From NCBI GenBank assembly GCA_902573865.1, contig CACGLI010000001.1, positions 1-64,000 on the forward strand: a stretch of DNA of 64,000 bases, written 5' to 3'. The notes beneath the pieces were generated by a model that had not been told where the DNA came from, made no database searches, and saw nothing but the letters and a program-made list of their open reading frames with translations. Below, piece after piece: positions 45,833 through 53,826 of the stretch. Within the stretch, counting starts at the first letter, position 1. Each line of letters starts with the position of its first letter. The position numbers and the translations under genes were made by a program. The stretch is from an uncultured Pelagibacteraceae bacterium (GTDB lineage: Bacteria > Pseudomonadota > Alphaproteobacteria > Pelagibacterales > Pelagibacteraceae).

Positions 45833-46867
45833 ATGAGTAAAAAAATTACTATTGCTATTGATGCAATGGGTGGGGAGGATGCTCCTTCGAAAAATATAGC
45901 TGGTTTAGATTTATTTATAAAAAAAAATAAAAATAAAAAAGATTTTTTTTTTAATATTTTTGGCGATCAAGAAAAAATCAATGATGAATTAAATAAAAAT
46001 AAAACAAGTAAAGAAAATATAAAGATTTTTCACACAACTTCAGTTGTTTCAGATGAGGAAAGCCCATTAAAAGCGATTAAAAATTCTAAAAATAGTAGCA
46101 TGTGGAATGCAGTTAACTCTCAACTAAATGTTGGTTCAGATATAACTGTTTCCGCAGGCAATACAGGGGTATTATTTGTTATTTCTAAAATGATTTTAAA
46201 AAATATCGACAAAATAAGTAGACCAGCTTTAGCAGCGTTATGGCCAAATAAAAAAGGTACTAATGTTGTCTTAGACTTAGGTGCAAATGTAGAATGTGAT
46301 GAAAATAATCTTGTTGAGTTTGCAGAAATGGGGGCAGCTTTATATAAGTCGTTGTTTATAAGTGAGGTTCCTAAAGTTGCACTTCTTAACATAGGTTCAG
46401 AGGAAATAAAAGGAACGGACACAATAAAAAAAGCTTATAATATTTTAAATAAAATTAGTGAAAGAGGTGACTTCCACTTTAATGGATATATTGAAGGTAA
46501 TAAAATTCCAGAAGGAGAGTCAAATGTTATTGTGACAGACGGTTTTACTGGAAACGTTGCTTTAAAAACTGCCGAAGGAACAGCAAAATTTTTAACAGAT
46601 ACTTTAAAAAATGTCGTTTCAGAAAATATTATATCTAAAATTTTAATTTCGTTTTCTTATTTTAGTCTCAAAAAATTTAAAAATAAACTTGATCCGAGAA
46701 AGTTCAATGGTGCAATTTTTTTAGGTTTAAGTGGACCAGTAGTAAAAAGTCATGGTGCTACAGATAAAATAGGTTTCTATTATGCGATAGATTTATGTTA
46801 TAAAATTGTAAAGGGAAATCTTATGAAAGAAATTAAAAATAATCTTTCACATCTAAATGAAAAATAA
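45833..46867 (+). CDS. plsX: Phosphate acyltransferase PlsX
   Basis: 344 residues. The start ITIAIDAMGGEDAPSKN, then SAGNTGVLFVISKM, VVLDLGANVECDE and VTDGFTGNVALKTAEG, are PlsX hallmarks. It converts acyl-ACP to acyl-phosphate for PlsY (gene at 10815-11393). It overlaps ihfA by 11 bases; the fabH gene that usually lies between plsX and ihfA is missing. Confidence 0.97.
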   Translation: MSKKITIAIDAMGGEDAPSKNIAGLDLFIKKNKNKKDFFFNIFGDQEKINDELNKNKTSKENIKIFHTTSVVSDEESPLKAIKNSKNSSMWNAVNSQLNVGSDITVSAGNTGVLFVISKMILKNIDKISRPALAALWPNKKGTNVVLDLGANVECDENNLVEFAEMGAALYKSLFISEVPKVALLNIGSEEIKGTDTIKKAYNILNKISERGDFHFNGYIEGNKIPEGESNVIVTDGFTGNVALKTAEGTAKFLTDTLKNVVSENIISKILISFSYFSLKKFKNKLDPRKFNGAIFLGLSGPVVKSHGATDKIGFYYAIDLCYKIVKGNLMKEIKNNLSHLNEK

Positions 46868-47156
46868 TTCAAGAAATATAACAAAAAAAGATATTTCTAA
46901 ATCAATATATTCAAAGTTTGGAACCTCTGAAAAAACTATTTCATTATTTGTAGATAATCTTTTCAATATATTAAAAATAATTTTAAAAAAAGAAAAAAAA
47001 TTTAATTTAAAAAATATTGGCACATTTAAAATTTTAAATAAATCACAAAGAATAGGAAGAAATCCCAAAACAGGTGAACATCATGTAATATCCGAAAGAA
47101 AGTCTATCTCTTTCAAAGTTTCTGAAGGTTTGAGAAATAAAATTAATAATGAATAA
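46857..47156 (+). CDS. ihfA: Integration host factor alpha subunit
   Basis: 99 residues, HU/IHF fold. NITKKDISKSIYSKFG helices, then FNLKNIGTFKILNKSQRIGRNPKTGE with the beta-arm Pro that intercalates DNA. Placement between plsX and a MerR gene fits IhfA rather than HU. IHF bends DNA at specific sites. It overlaps both plsX and the MerR gene by 8-11 bases. Confidence 0.9.
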   Translation: MKNNSRNITKKDISKSIYSKFGTSEKTISLFVDNLFNILKIILKKEKKFNLKNIGTFKILNKSQRIGRNPKTGEHHVISERKSISFKVSEGLRNKINNE

Positions 47157-47535
47157 AAACAATAAATTTCTTAAAATTTCTGAAGTTACAAAAATTTTAG
47201 GCCTAGTTGACAACAATAATAAAAACATGACGCATATTCTTCGTTTTTGGGAAAAAAACTTCAAAGAAATTAATCCATTGAAATTGAATGGCAACACTAG
47301 ATATTATAATCAAGAATTATTAGAAAAATTAAAATTAATTAAACATCTTTTAAAAGAAAAAGGTATGACTATTAAAGGTGTTAAATTAGTTCTAAAAAAA
47401 GGAATTTATTCTCTTGACGATTATCATTCATTTAATGTAAAGGATGATTATTTAAAAAAAAATTTAATTGAAAGAACTAAAAAAATTTTAAATAAGATCA
47501 GAAAGATTAAAAATGGCAAAAAAAACACACATTAA
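47149..47535 (+). CDS. MerR-family transcriptional regulator
   Basis: 128 residues. A winged helix-turn-helix starts FLKISEVTKILGL and includes ILRFWEKNFKEINPLKLNGNTRYYNQELLEKL, then MTIKGVKLVLKKG and a basic helical end. No metal-binding Cys cluster is seen, so it is the MerR-like regulator conserved next to ihfA in alphaproteobacteria, of unknown effector. It overlaps rpmG by 23 bases. Confidence 0.88.
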   Translation: MNKNNKFLKISEVTKILGLVDNNNKNMTHILRFWEKNFKEINPLKLNGNTRYYNQELLEKLKLIKHLLKEKGMTIKGVKLVLKKGIYSLDDYHSFNVKDDYLKKNLIERTKKILNKIRKIKNGKKNTH

Positions 47536-47704
47536 AGTAAGATTGGTTCCAGAAACCAAACCCGATAGTGCATTTATTTATTATGCTAAAAAACCAACAA
47601 AGGGTGAAAAAGCAAAGAATAAATTAAAACTTAGAAAGTATAACCCAAATACAAAAAAACACGAAATTTTCGTTGAAAAAAAATTACCACCTCATAGTAA
47701 GTAA
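47513..47704 (+). CDS. rpmG: 50S ribosomal protein L33
   Basis: 63 residues. It begins MAKKTHIKVRLVPETKPDSAF and ends KKHEIFVEKKLPPHSK, the L33 pattern. The zinc-binding cysteines are absent, so it is the Cys-less (C-minus) form. Its start lies inside the MerR gene. Its stop is directly next to the stop of the chorismate mutase gene on the other strand. Confidence 0.95.
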   Translation: MAKKTHIKVRLVPETKPDSAFIYYAKKPTKGEKAKNKLKLRKYNPNTKKHEIFVEKKLPPHSK

Positions 47705-47986
47705 TTATCTCTTTTTAAAATTTTTAAACTCATACTCTATAAAACCTCTAATCATAGATTTCCATATTCTTAGAGTTATATTAGTATCGATCTTCATTTT
47801 TTTCGATTTTTTTTTAATTCTTAGTAAAATTATTTTAATTCTTTTTTTATCAACAATGTCCTTTTTAAATCTTTTATTTTTAATTATTTGATCAACTAAA
47901 TTTGATCTCAGTTTTATAATCTTTAATAATTTTATATCTAAATTATCTAATTTTTTTCTTATCTTTCTTATATTTTTATTTTTCAT
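47705..47986 (-). CDS. Chorismate mutase, AroQ type
   Basis: 93 residues, stand-alone AroQ helical domain. The pattern IRKIRKKLDNLDIKLLKIIKLRSNLVDQI matches the first helix with its active-site Arg; DKKRIKIILLRI follows. It rearranges chorismate to prephenate for Phe/Tyr. It is extremely lysine/isoleucine-rich and divergent from ctaA. Confidence 0.85.
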   Translation of the reverse strand: MKNKNIRKIRKKLDNLDIKLLKIIKLRSNLVDQIIKNKRFKKDIVDKKRIKIILLRIKKKSKKMKIDTNITLRIWKSMIRGFIEYEFKNFKKR

Positions 47987-48039
47987 AGCGACATTAATTA
48001 TATATCTGATTTTTAATTTTCATTATATAGATATAAAAA

Positions 48040-49041
48040 ATGTATAAAAAAGAATATAATTTAGTCACTTATTGGTTATCAATTTCACTCATATTAGTGT
48101 TATTTATGATTTCTATCGGTGGCCTTACTCGTTTAACAGGTTCTGGACTATCTATAACTGAGTGGGAGATTTTTAAAGGAATTTTTCCACCAATAACTCA
48201 TAATAGATGGAACGAATATTTTTTATTATATAAACAAATTCCACAGTTTAAACTTTTAAATCCTGAAATGAGTTTAAATGAATTTAAAATTATCTTTTAT
48301 TGGGAATATTTTCATAGATTATTAGGAAGATTAATTGGTATATTTTTTTTAATACCATTAATTTATTTTACAATTAAAAAGGTTTTAAAAAAAAATGACT
48401 TAATTACATTTTATTTTATATTTCTTTTAATTTGTTTACAGGGTTTGATTGGATGGTATATGGTTCAAAGCGGTTTAGTAAATAATGTAACTGTGAGCCA
48501 TTATAGATTGTCAGCACATTTATTAATGGCCTTTATAATAATCGGATTAATTTTCTGGTCTTTATTAAATTATTTATACTTAAGAAAAGATAATAACCAA
48601 GTTGAAAAAGATAAAACTTTTTTTAACTTATTGATATCTTTAATATTTTTACAAATATTTTTTGGTGCATTAGTTTCGGGATTAGATGCTGGAAGAATTT
48701 ATCAAACTTGGCCACTTATGAATGACAACTATTATCCTGATGACATTAAAATCATAAATTTATTCGATTTAGATAATCGAAGTTCAGTTCAATTTATACA
48801 TAGAAATTTAGCTTATTTTTTATTTATATATACACTGTTTCTAGGGGTACTAATTTTCTACAAGCACAAATATTTGATTAATTGCTATTTGATTGTTTTT
48901 GCATTTATTTTAATTCAAATATTTTTAGGAATTATTACTTTATTATCAGGCATTAATAATTATATCGCATTACTTCACCAATTAAGTGGTGTAGCTTTAT
49001 TTTTAAGTTCTATATTTCTTAGATTTAAATTGACATTATAA
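48040..49041 (+). CDS. ctaA: Haem A synthase
   Basis: 333 residues, eight membrane helices. FMISIGGLTRLTGSGLSITEWEIFKGIFPP is the type 2 CtaA N-terminal motif. Haem-ligand histidines lie in WEYFHRLLGR, VSHYRLSAHLL, QFIHRNLAY and LLHQLSG. It oxidises haem O to haem A for cytochrome c oxidase. It is not next to other cox genes here. Confidence 0.96.
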   Translation: MYKKEYNLVTYWLSISLILVLFMISIGGLTRLTGSGLSITEWEIFKGIFPPITHNRWNEYFLLYKQIPQFKLLNPEMSLNEFKIIFYWEYFHRLLGRLIGIFFLIPLIYFTIKKVLKKNDLITFYFIFLLICLQGLIGWYMVQSGLVNNVTVSHYRLSAHLLMAFIIIGLIFWSLLNYLYLRKDNNQVEKDKTFFNLLISLIFLQIFFGALVSGLDAGRIYQTWPLMNDNYYPDDIKIINLFDLDNRSSVQFIHRNLAYFLFIYTLFLGVLIFYKHKYLINCYLIVFAFILIQIFLGIITLLSGINNYIALLHQLSGVALFLSSIFLRFKLTL

Positions 49042-49069
49042 ACTTTACCTTGTAATTATGCGCATCTAA

Positions 49070-49528
49070 ATGACCCCGTTTGTAAAAAAAAAAGAAATAA
49101 AAAATAATTGGTATCTAGTGGATGCTAATAATCTAATTGTTGGAAGATTAGCAGCATTTATATCAAAAGTGTTAAGAGGTAAAAATAAGACAACATACAA
49201 CCCACATATAGATAATGGTGATTATGTTATAGTCACAAATGTTAATAAAATAAAATTTTCAGGTAATAAATTTTCAGATAAAAAATATTATAAGCATACC
49301 GGGTTTCCTGGCGGAATAAAAAATTTCTCACCTCAGGACTTGGAAAAAAAAAATAAAACTAATGAAATTCTTAAACTAGCTGTTAAAAGAATGTTACCAG
49401 GTGGTCCGTTAGCAAAAAAACAACTTTCAAAATTAAAGATTTATCCTGGAGAAAAACATCCTCACGATATTCAGAATCCTACTGTTATAGATTTTAAAAA
49501 AAATAACAAAAAAAATTCAGTTACATAA
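49070..49528 (+). CDS. rplM: 50S ribosomal protein L13
   Basis: 152 residues. WYLVDANNLIVGRLAAFISKVLRGK and the C-terminal RMLPGGPLAKKQLSKLKIYPGEKHPH are diagnostic of L13. An early assembly protein of the 50S subunit. One base separates it from rpsI, the universal rplM-rpsI pair. Confidence 0.98.
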   Translation: MTPFVKKKEIKNNWYLVDANNLIVGRLAAFISKVLRGKNKTTYNPHIDNGDYVIVTNVNKIKFSGNKFSDKKYYKHTGFPGGIKNFSPQDLEKKNKTNEILKLAVKRMLPGGPLAKKQLSKLKIYPGEKHPHDIQNPTVIDFKKNNKKNSVT

Positions 49529-49529
49529 G

Positions 49530-49973
49530 ATGGAAAATATCTCTAATAATACAGAAATAAAAAACAAAAAGATTAAATTAGATTTTAAAGATAGCAAATA
49601 TGCAACGGGTAGAAGAAAAAAATCAATTGCAAGAGTTTGGGTGAAAAAGGGTTCAGGGAATATTTATGTTAATGGTTTGGTTCTAAAAGATTATTTCAAG
49701 AGACCAACTCATCAATTATTAGTTTCACGACCACTTGAAGTTTCTAAAGTCTCAACTAATTATGATATCAAGTGCAGTGTGAAAGGCGGCGGAATGTCTG
49801 GCCAAGCTGGAGCAATAATTTTAGGAATTTCAAGAGCTTTAGTAAATCATGACAATGGATTAAAAAAGATACTTAAAAAAGAAAAATTAACAACTAGAGA
49901 CTCCAGAACAGTAGAAAGAAAGAAATACGGCCATAGAAAAGCTCGAAGAAGCTTTCAGTTTTCGAAAAGATAA
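49530..49973 (+). CDS. rpsI: 30S ribosomal protein S9
   Basis: 147 residues. A short N-terminal extension (about 20) precedes YATGRRKKSIARVWVKKGSG. GGGMSGQAGAIILGISRAL and the C-terminal KKYGHRKARRSFQFSKR complete S9; the C-terminal Lys/Arg tail contacts P-site tRNA. It forms an operon with rplM. Confidence 0.98.
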   Translation: MENISNNTEIKNKKIKLDFKDSKYATGRRKKSIARVWVKKGSGNIYVNGLVLKDYFKRPTHQLLVSRPLEVSKVSTNYDIKCSVKGGGMSGQAGAIILGISRALVNHDNGLKKILKKEKLTTRDSRTVERKKYGHRKARRSFQFSKR

Positions 49974-50021
49974 ATCATTTAATTTTTATATTTTTATTCT
50001 AAGTGGTATAAGAAAAGTAAT

Positions 50022-51041
50022 ATGCCAAATCAAATTATTAAAGTTGCTGTTATTGGATCAACTGGTTTTGTTGGTTTAGAACTTGTTTATCTATTAACAA
50101 AACATCCAAAAGTCAAAATAGAATATTTGTGTTCTAAAAGCCATCCTGGAAAAAAAATTAATTTATTTGATAAGAGAATTAAAAAAAGATTGCCAAATCT
50201 TATCAATGAGAAAAAAGTTAAATGGAATAATGTTGATGTTGTTTTCCTTTCATTGCCAAATGGAAATGCTCAGATAATAACGAAGAAATTATTTACAAAA
50301 TATAATCATTTAAAATTTATAGATTTATCAGCAGACTTTAGAATAAAAAAACCAAAAATTTTCAAAAAGTGGTACCTAAAGGAACATAAAGCTAAAGGTT
50401 TAATTAAGAATGCAATTTATTCGATACCTGAATTTACTGAAAAAAAAATATCAAAATATAGAATTATTTCAAATCCAGGCTGCTATGCAACATCAATTCA
50501 ATTGGTTTTGAAACCTTTATTAATGAAGAAATTGGTTAAGAAAAATTCAATTACGATTGATTCAAAATCGGGATATTCAGGGGCAGGAAAGAATTTTCTT
50601 AAAAAATTTGACGCAAATAATTTTTTTAATTCCTGTGCATCTTACAGTGTATACAAACACAGACATATGGCTGAGATCGACCAAGAACTTAGAATTTCTA
50701 ATTATTCTTTCAACCCTCATATAATACCAACTTATAGAGGTATTATTTCAAGTATTTATATAGATGTAAAAAATAACAAAATTGCAGGAAAATTTTTTAA
50801 AACACTAAAAAATTTCTACAAAAAAAAAATTTTTGTTCAAATAAAAGGTTTAAATAAAAGCCTAGGTACAAATAATGTTTTAAACACAAACAAGTGTCAA
50901 ATTACAATTAATCAAAGTATAAATTCAAAGAAAATAATTATTTTTTCAGCAATAGATAATTTAGTAAAGGGCGCAGCTGGTCAAGCTATCCAAAATATGA
51001 ATTTACTCTTTAATCTTAAAGAAAATAAGGGATTAAAATGA
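50022..51041 (+). CDS. argC: N-acetyl-gamma-glutamyl-phosphate reductase
   Basis: 339 residues. NADP-binding IKVAVIGSTGFVGLELVYLL at the N terminus; active-site Cys in RIISNPGCYATSIQL near residue 150; KSGYSGAGKNF and a C-terminal FSAIDNLVKGAAGQAIQNMN. Third step of arginine synthesis. It overlaps the next gene by four bases. The rpsI-argC adjacency is common in alphaproteobacteria. Confidence 0.96.
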   Translation: MPNQIIKVAVIGSTGFVGLELVYLLTKHPKVKIEYLCSKSHPGKKINLFDKRIKKRLPNLINEKKVKWNNVDVVFLSLPNGNAQIITKKLFTKYNHLKFIDLSADFRIKKPKIFKKWYLKEHKAKGLIKNAIYSIPEFTEKKISKYRIISNPGCYATSIQLVLKPLLMKKLVKKNSITIDSKSGYSGAGKNFLKKFDANNFFNSCASYSVYKHRHMAEIDQELRISNYSFNPHIIPTYRGIISSIYIDVKNNKIAGKFFKTLKNFYKKKIFVQIKGLNKSLGTNNVLNTNKCQITINQSINSKKIIIFSAIDNLVKGAAGQAIQNMNLLFNLKENKGLK

Positions 51042-51595
51042 AATACCTATTAATTTTGTTTATTATTTTAACTTCATGCACCTCTTCAAAAAGAGTATTT
51101 ATTTGTGGTGATCATGAATGCATCAACAAAGAAGAAGCAAAATTATTTTTTGAACAAAATCTATCAATTGAAGTAAAAATTATAAAAAAAAAGAAAGAAA
51201 ATTATTTTAATTTAGTAAAATTAAATACTGAGTCTTCCAATCAAAACCAAAATATTAAGATTGTTAAACATAATGAAAATAAGAAAATTAAAAAATTAAA
51301 TAAAAAAGAAATAGTCGAAAAGAAAAGAGAAATTAAAGAGATAAAAAAAAAATTAAAAAAAGAGAACAAAAAAACAGTAAAAAAATTATCCTCAAAAGAT
51401 AAAGTTGTCCCGAGTATTTCTGAGAAATCAAATGAGATATTAAAAAAATCAAAAAACACGATTGTTAAAAAGAAAATAAATAATAAAGAAAATATTTGTA
51501 ATATTTTAGAAAAATGCGATATAGAGGAAATATCTAGATATTTAATTAAAAAAGGAAAAAATAAAGATTATCCAAATATTTCTTTAATAAATTAA
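51038..51595 (+). CDS. Unknown lysine-rich lipoprotein
   Basis: 185 residues; I do not recognise a family. A lipoprotein signal MKYLLILFIILTSC (lipidated Cys14) is followed by a small domain with VFICGDHECINKEEAKLFFEQNLSIEV (Cys pair), a very lysine-rich middle (about 75-150, probably coiled coil or disordered), and a C-terminal NICNILEKCDIEEISRYLIKKG with a second Cys pair. Four-base and one-base overlaps with argC and hom suggest co-expression, but those neighbours are cytoplasmic. An envelope role is only a guess. Confidence 0.75.
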   Translation: MKYLLILFIILTSCTSSKRVFICGDHECINKEEAKLFFEQNLSIEVKIIKKKKENYFNLVKLNTESSNQNQNIKIVKHNENKKIKKLNKKEIVEKKREIKEIKKKLKKENKKTVKKLSSKDKVVPSISEKSNEILKKSKNTIVKKKINNKENICNILEKCDIEEISRYLIKKGKNKDYPNISLIN

Positions 51596-52884
51596 TGAAA
51601 AAAAAAATTAATATAGCTATTTGTGGTTTAGGTAATATTGGTTCGTATTTATACAAATATTTAATTAAAAATAAGAGACAATTAACTGAAAAAAACAGAT
51701 CGATTCCTAATATACTTTTAGTTTATGCAAAGAATAAAAAAAAGAAAAGAAATTTATCAATTCCAAAAAAAAGATGGGCGAAAAACTTTGATGAAATAAT
51801 TAAAAATAAGCACATCGATCTTATTATAGAATTAATTGGAGGATCCGAAGGGGCAGCAAAGAATTTAGTTTTTAAAGCTTTAAAAAACAAAAAACATGTG
51901 GTCACCGCTAACAAAGCTCTTATAGCAAAATACGGTGATCAACTTGCTAATATTGCTGAAAAAAATAAAGTTAATTTGGAATTCGAAGCATCAGTCTGTG
52001 GAGGAGTTCCAATAATTCGATCTTTAAAAGAGGGACTTATTGCCAATAAGATTCACAAAATTTATGGAATATTTAATGGTACTTCAAATTATATATTATC
52101 GTCTATGGATAAACAAAATAAAAATTTTAAAGAAGTATTAGAAGATGCAAAAAAATTAGGTTACGCTGAAAGTAATCCTCGTGCAGACTTAAATGGTGAT
52201 GATGTTTCTTCGAAATTAAAAATATTATCAGCTTTGTGTTTTAATTCTTTTTTAAATAATAACATTCATGTTGAAGGTATAAAAAATATAGATAAAGATG
52301 ATATCTTGAATGCTAATAAATTAGGATATAAGATAAAACTTTTAGGCTATTCAGAGTTAATAAATAATTCAATTAATCAAAGAGTTCATCCAACATTCAT
52401 TAAAAAGAGTTCTTATATAGCAAGCATAGATGGTGTCCTTAATGCGGTAATTGTTGAGGGTAGTCCTGTAGGTCAAAGTGTAATCCAAGGTGAAGGAGCG
52501 GGACCCGCCGCCACTACTTCAGCTTTAATTTCTGACATTTCATCAATATTAAGAGGGAATATCAAATTTCCTTTTTCAATATCAAACAATCAAAGAAAAA
52601 AATTTAAATTTAAAAATATTAATGAAAGAAATTTTTCAGCTTATTTAAGATTTGAAGTTTTAGATAAACCAGGTGTTTTGTCCAATATAACAAGTGTTTT
52701 CTCTGCTAACAAAGTATCAGTTAAGAGATTAATTCAAAATCCTAATAGGAATAAAGGATCATCCTCAATTATTATTATAACCCACTCTGCGAAGGATAAA
52801 TCACTAAATAAAATATTAAAGTCTGTAGATAAAAAATCTTATATCTTAAAAAAATCAAAACTAATAAGAATTGATGACAACTAA
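51595..52884 (+). CDS. hom: Homoserine dehydrogenase
   Basis: 429 residues. NADP-binding INIAICGLGNIGSYLYKYL, the KHVVTANKALIAKYG catalytic-Lys region, GIFNGTSNYILSSM, and a C-terminal ACT domain (about 350-425; YLRFEVLDKPGVLSNITSVF) that usually binds threonine for feedback. It reduces aspartate semialdehyde to homoserine. A run of ten A immediately follows the ATG. It abuts glpX without spacing. Confidence 0.96.
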   Translation: MKKKINIAICGLGNIGSYLYKYLIKNKRQLTEKNRSIPNILLVYAKNKKKKRNLSIPKKRWAKNFDEIIKNKHIDLIIELIGGSEGAAKNLVFKALKNKKHVVTANKALIAKYGDQLANIAEKNKVNLEFEASVCGGVPIIRSLKEGLIANKIHKIYGIFNGTSNYILSSMDKQNKNFKEVLEDAKKLGYAESNPRADLNGDDVSSKLKILSALCFNSFLNNNIHVEGIKNIDKDDILNANKLGYKIKLLGYSELINNSINQRVHPTFIKKSSYIASIDGVLNAVIVEGSPVGQSVIQGEGAGPAATTSALISDISSILRGNIKFPFSISNNQRKKFKFKNINERNFSAYLRFEVLDKPGVLSNITSVFSANKVSVKRLIQNPNRNKGSSSIIIITHSAKDKSLNKILKSVDKKSYILKKSKLIRIDDN

Positions 52885-53826
52885 ATGTCAATTGACTCCA
52901 AATTTTTAAATTTATTTATCAAAGCTACAGAAAAAGCTGCGATTGGTGCATCAAAATTTATTGGAAAAAGAGATAAAATTGGAGCTGATAAAGGAGCTGT
53001 TGATCCAATGAGGAGAGAGTTAAATAAGATAAATATGGAAGGATCTATTGTTATTGGTGAAGGGGAAATGGACGAAGCTCCTATGCTTTATATTGGAGAA
53101 AAGCTTGGAACTTTAACTGGCCCCAAATTTGATATTGCTGTTGACCCTTTAGAGGGAACAAAATTTACTGCAAACAATCAACCAAATGCATTCTCAGTTC
53201 TGGCTGTTTCAAAGAAGGGTGAACTTTTGAAAGCACCAGATGTTTATATGGAGAAAATAGCTATCGGTCCCAATTTACCACCTAATTTGTTAGATTTAGA
53301 TAATGGAGTTGAAAAAAATATTAAACTTTTAGCAGAGGCAAAAAATAAAAAAATTTCAAATTTAAGTGCTTGTGTAATGGATAGACCAAGACACAAAGAT
53401 ATTATTGAAGAACTTATAAGATTAAATGTAAAAATTAATTTTATAACTGATGGTGACATAGCAGGTGTACTAAGTGTTATCGGAAATAACCTGGTAAATG
53501 ATATATATTATAGCACTGGAGGAGCCCCAGAAGGAGTGCTAGCAGCAGCAGCATTGTCATGCTTTGGTGGTCAAATGCAAGGAAGATTAGTGTTAAATGA
53601 GGAAGAAAAAATAAGGGCCAAAAAACTAGGAATTTCAGATTTTAAAAAGAAATACGATATATCAGAAATGATAAAAGGAGATGTCATTTTTTGTGCAACT
53701 GGAGTAACATCTGGTGATTTAGTTAAAGGTGTAAAGGACCTTGGTAATGAATACGAAGTAAATACATACGCTTTACACAGAAGTAAAAAAATAATTAAAA
53801 CAGTTACAAACATATACAATAAATGA
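52885..53826 (+). CDS. glpX: Fructose-1,6-bisphosphatase class II
   Basis: 313 residues. GKRDKIGADKGAVDPMRR, VIGEGEMDEAPMLYIGE, the metal-binding AVDPLEGTKF and YYSTGGAPEGVLAAAAL are GlpX motifs. It dephosphorylates fructose 1,6-bisphosphate in gluconeogenesis. hom-glpX-recJ order is conserved in alphaproteobacteria; it overlaps recJ by four bases. Confidence 0.97.
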   Translation: MSIDSKFLNLFIKATEKAAIGASKFIGKRDKIGADKGAVDPMRRELNKINMEGSIVIGEGEMDEAPMLYIGEKLGTLTGPKFDIAVDPLEGTKFTANNQPNAFSVLAVSKKGELLKAPDVYMEKIAIGPNLPPNLLDLDNGVEKNIKLLAEAKNKKISNLSACVMDRPRHKDIIEELIRLNVKINFITDGDIAGVLSVIGNNLVNDIYYSTGGAPEGVLAAAALSCFGGQMQGRLVLNEEEKIRAKKLGISDFKKKYDISEMIKGDVIFCATGVTSGDLVKGVKDLGNEYEVNTYALHRSKKIIKTVTNIYNK

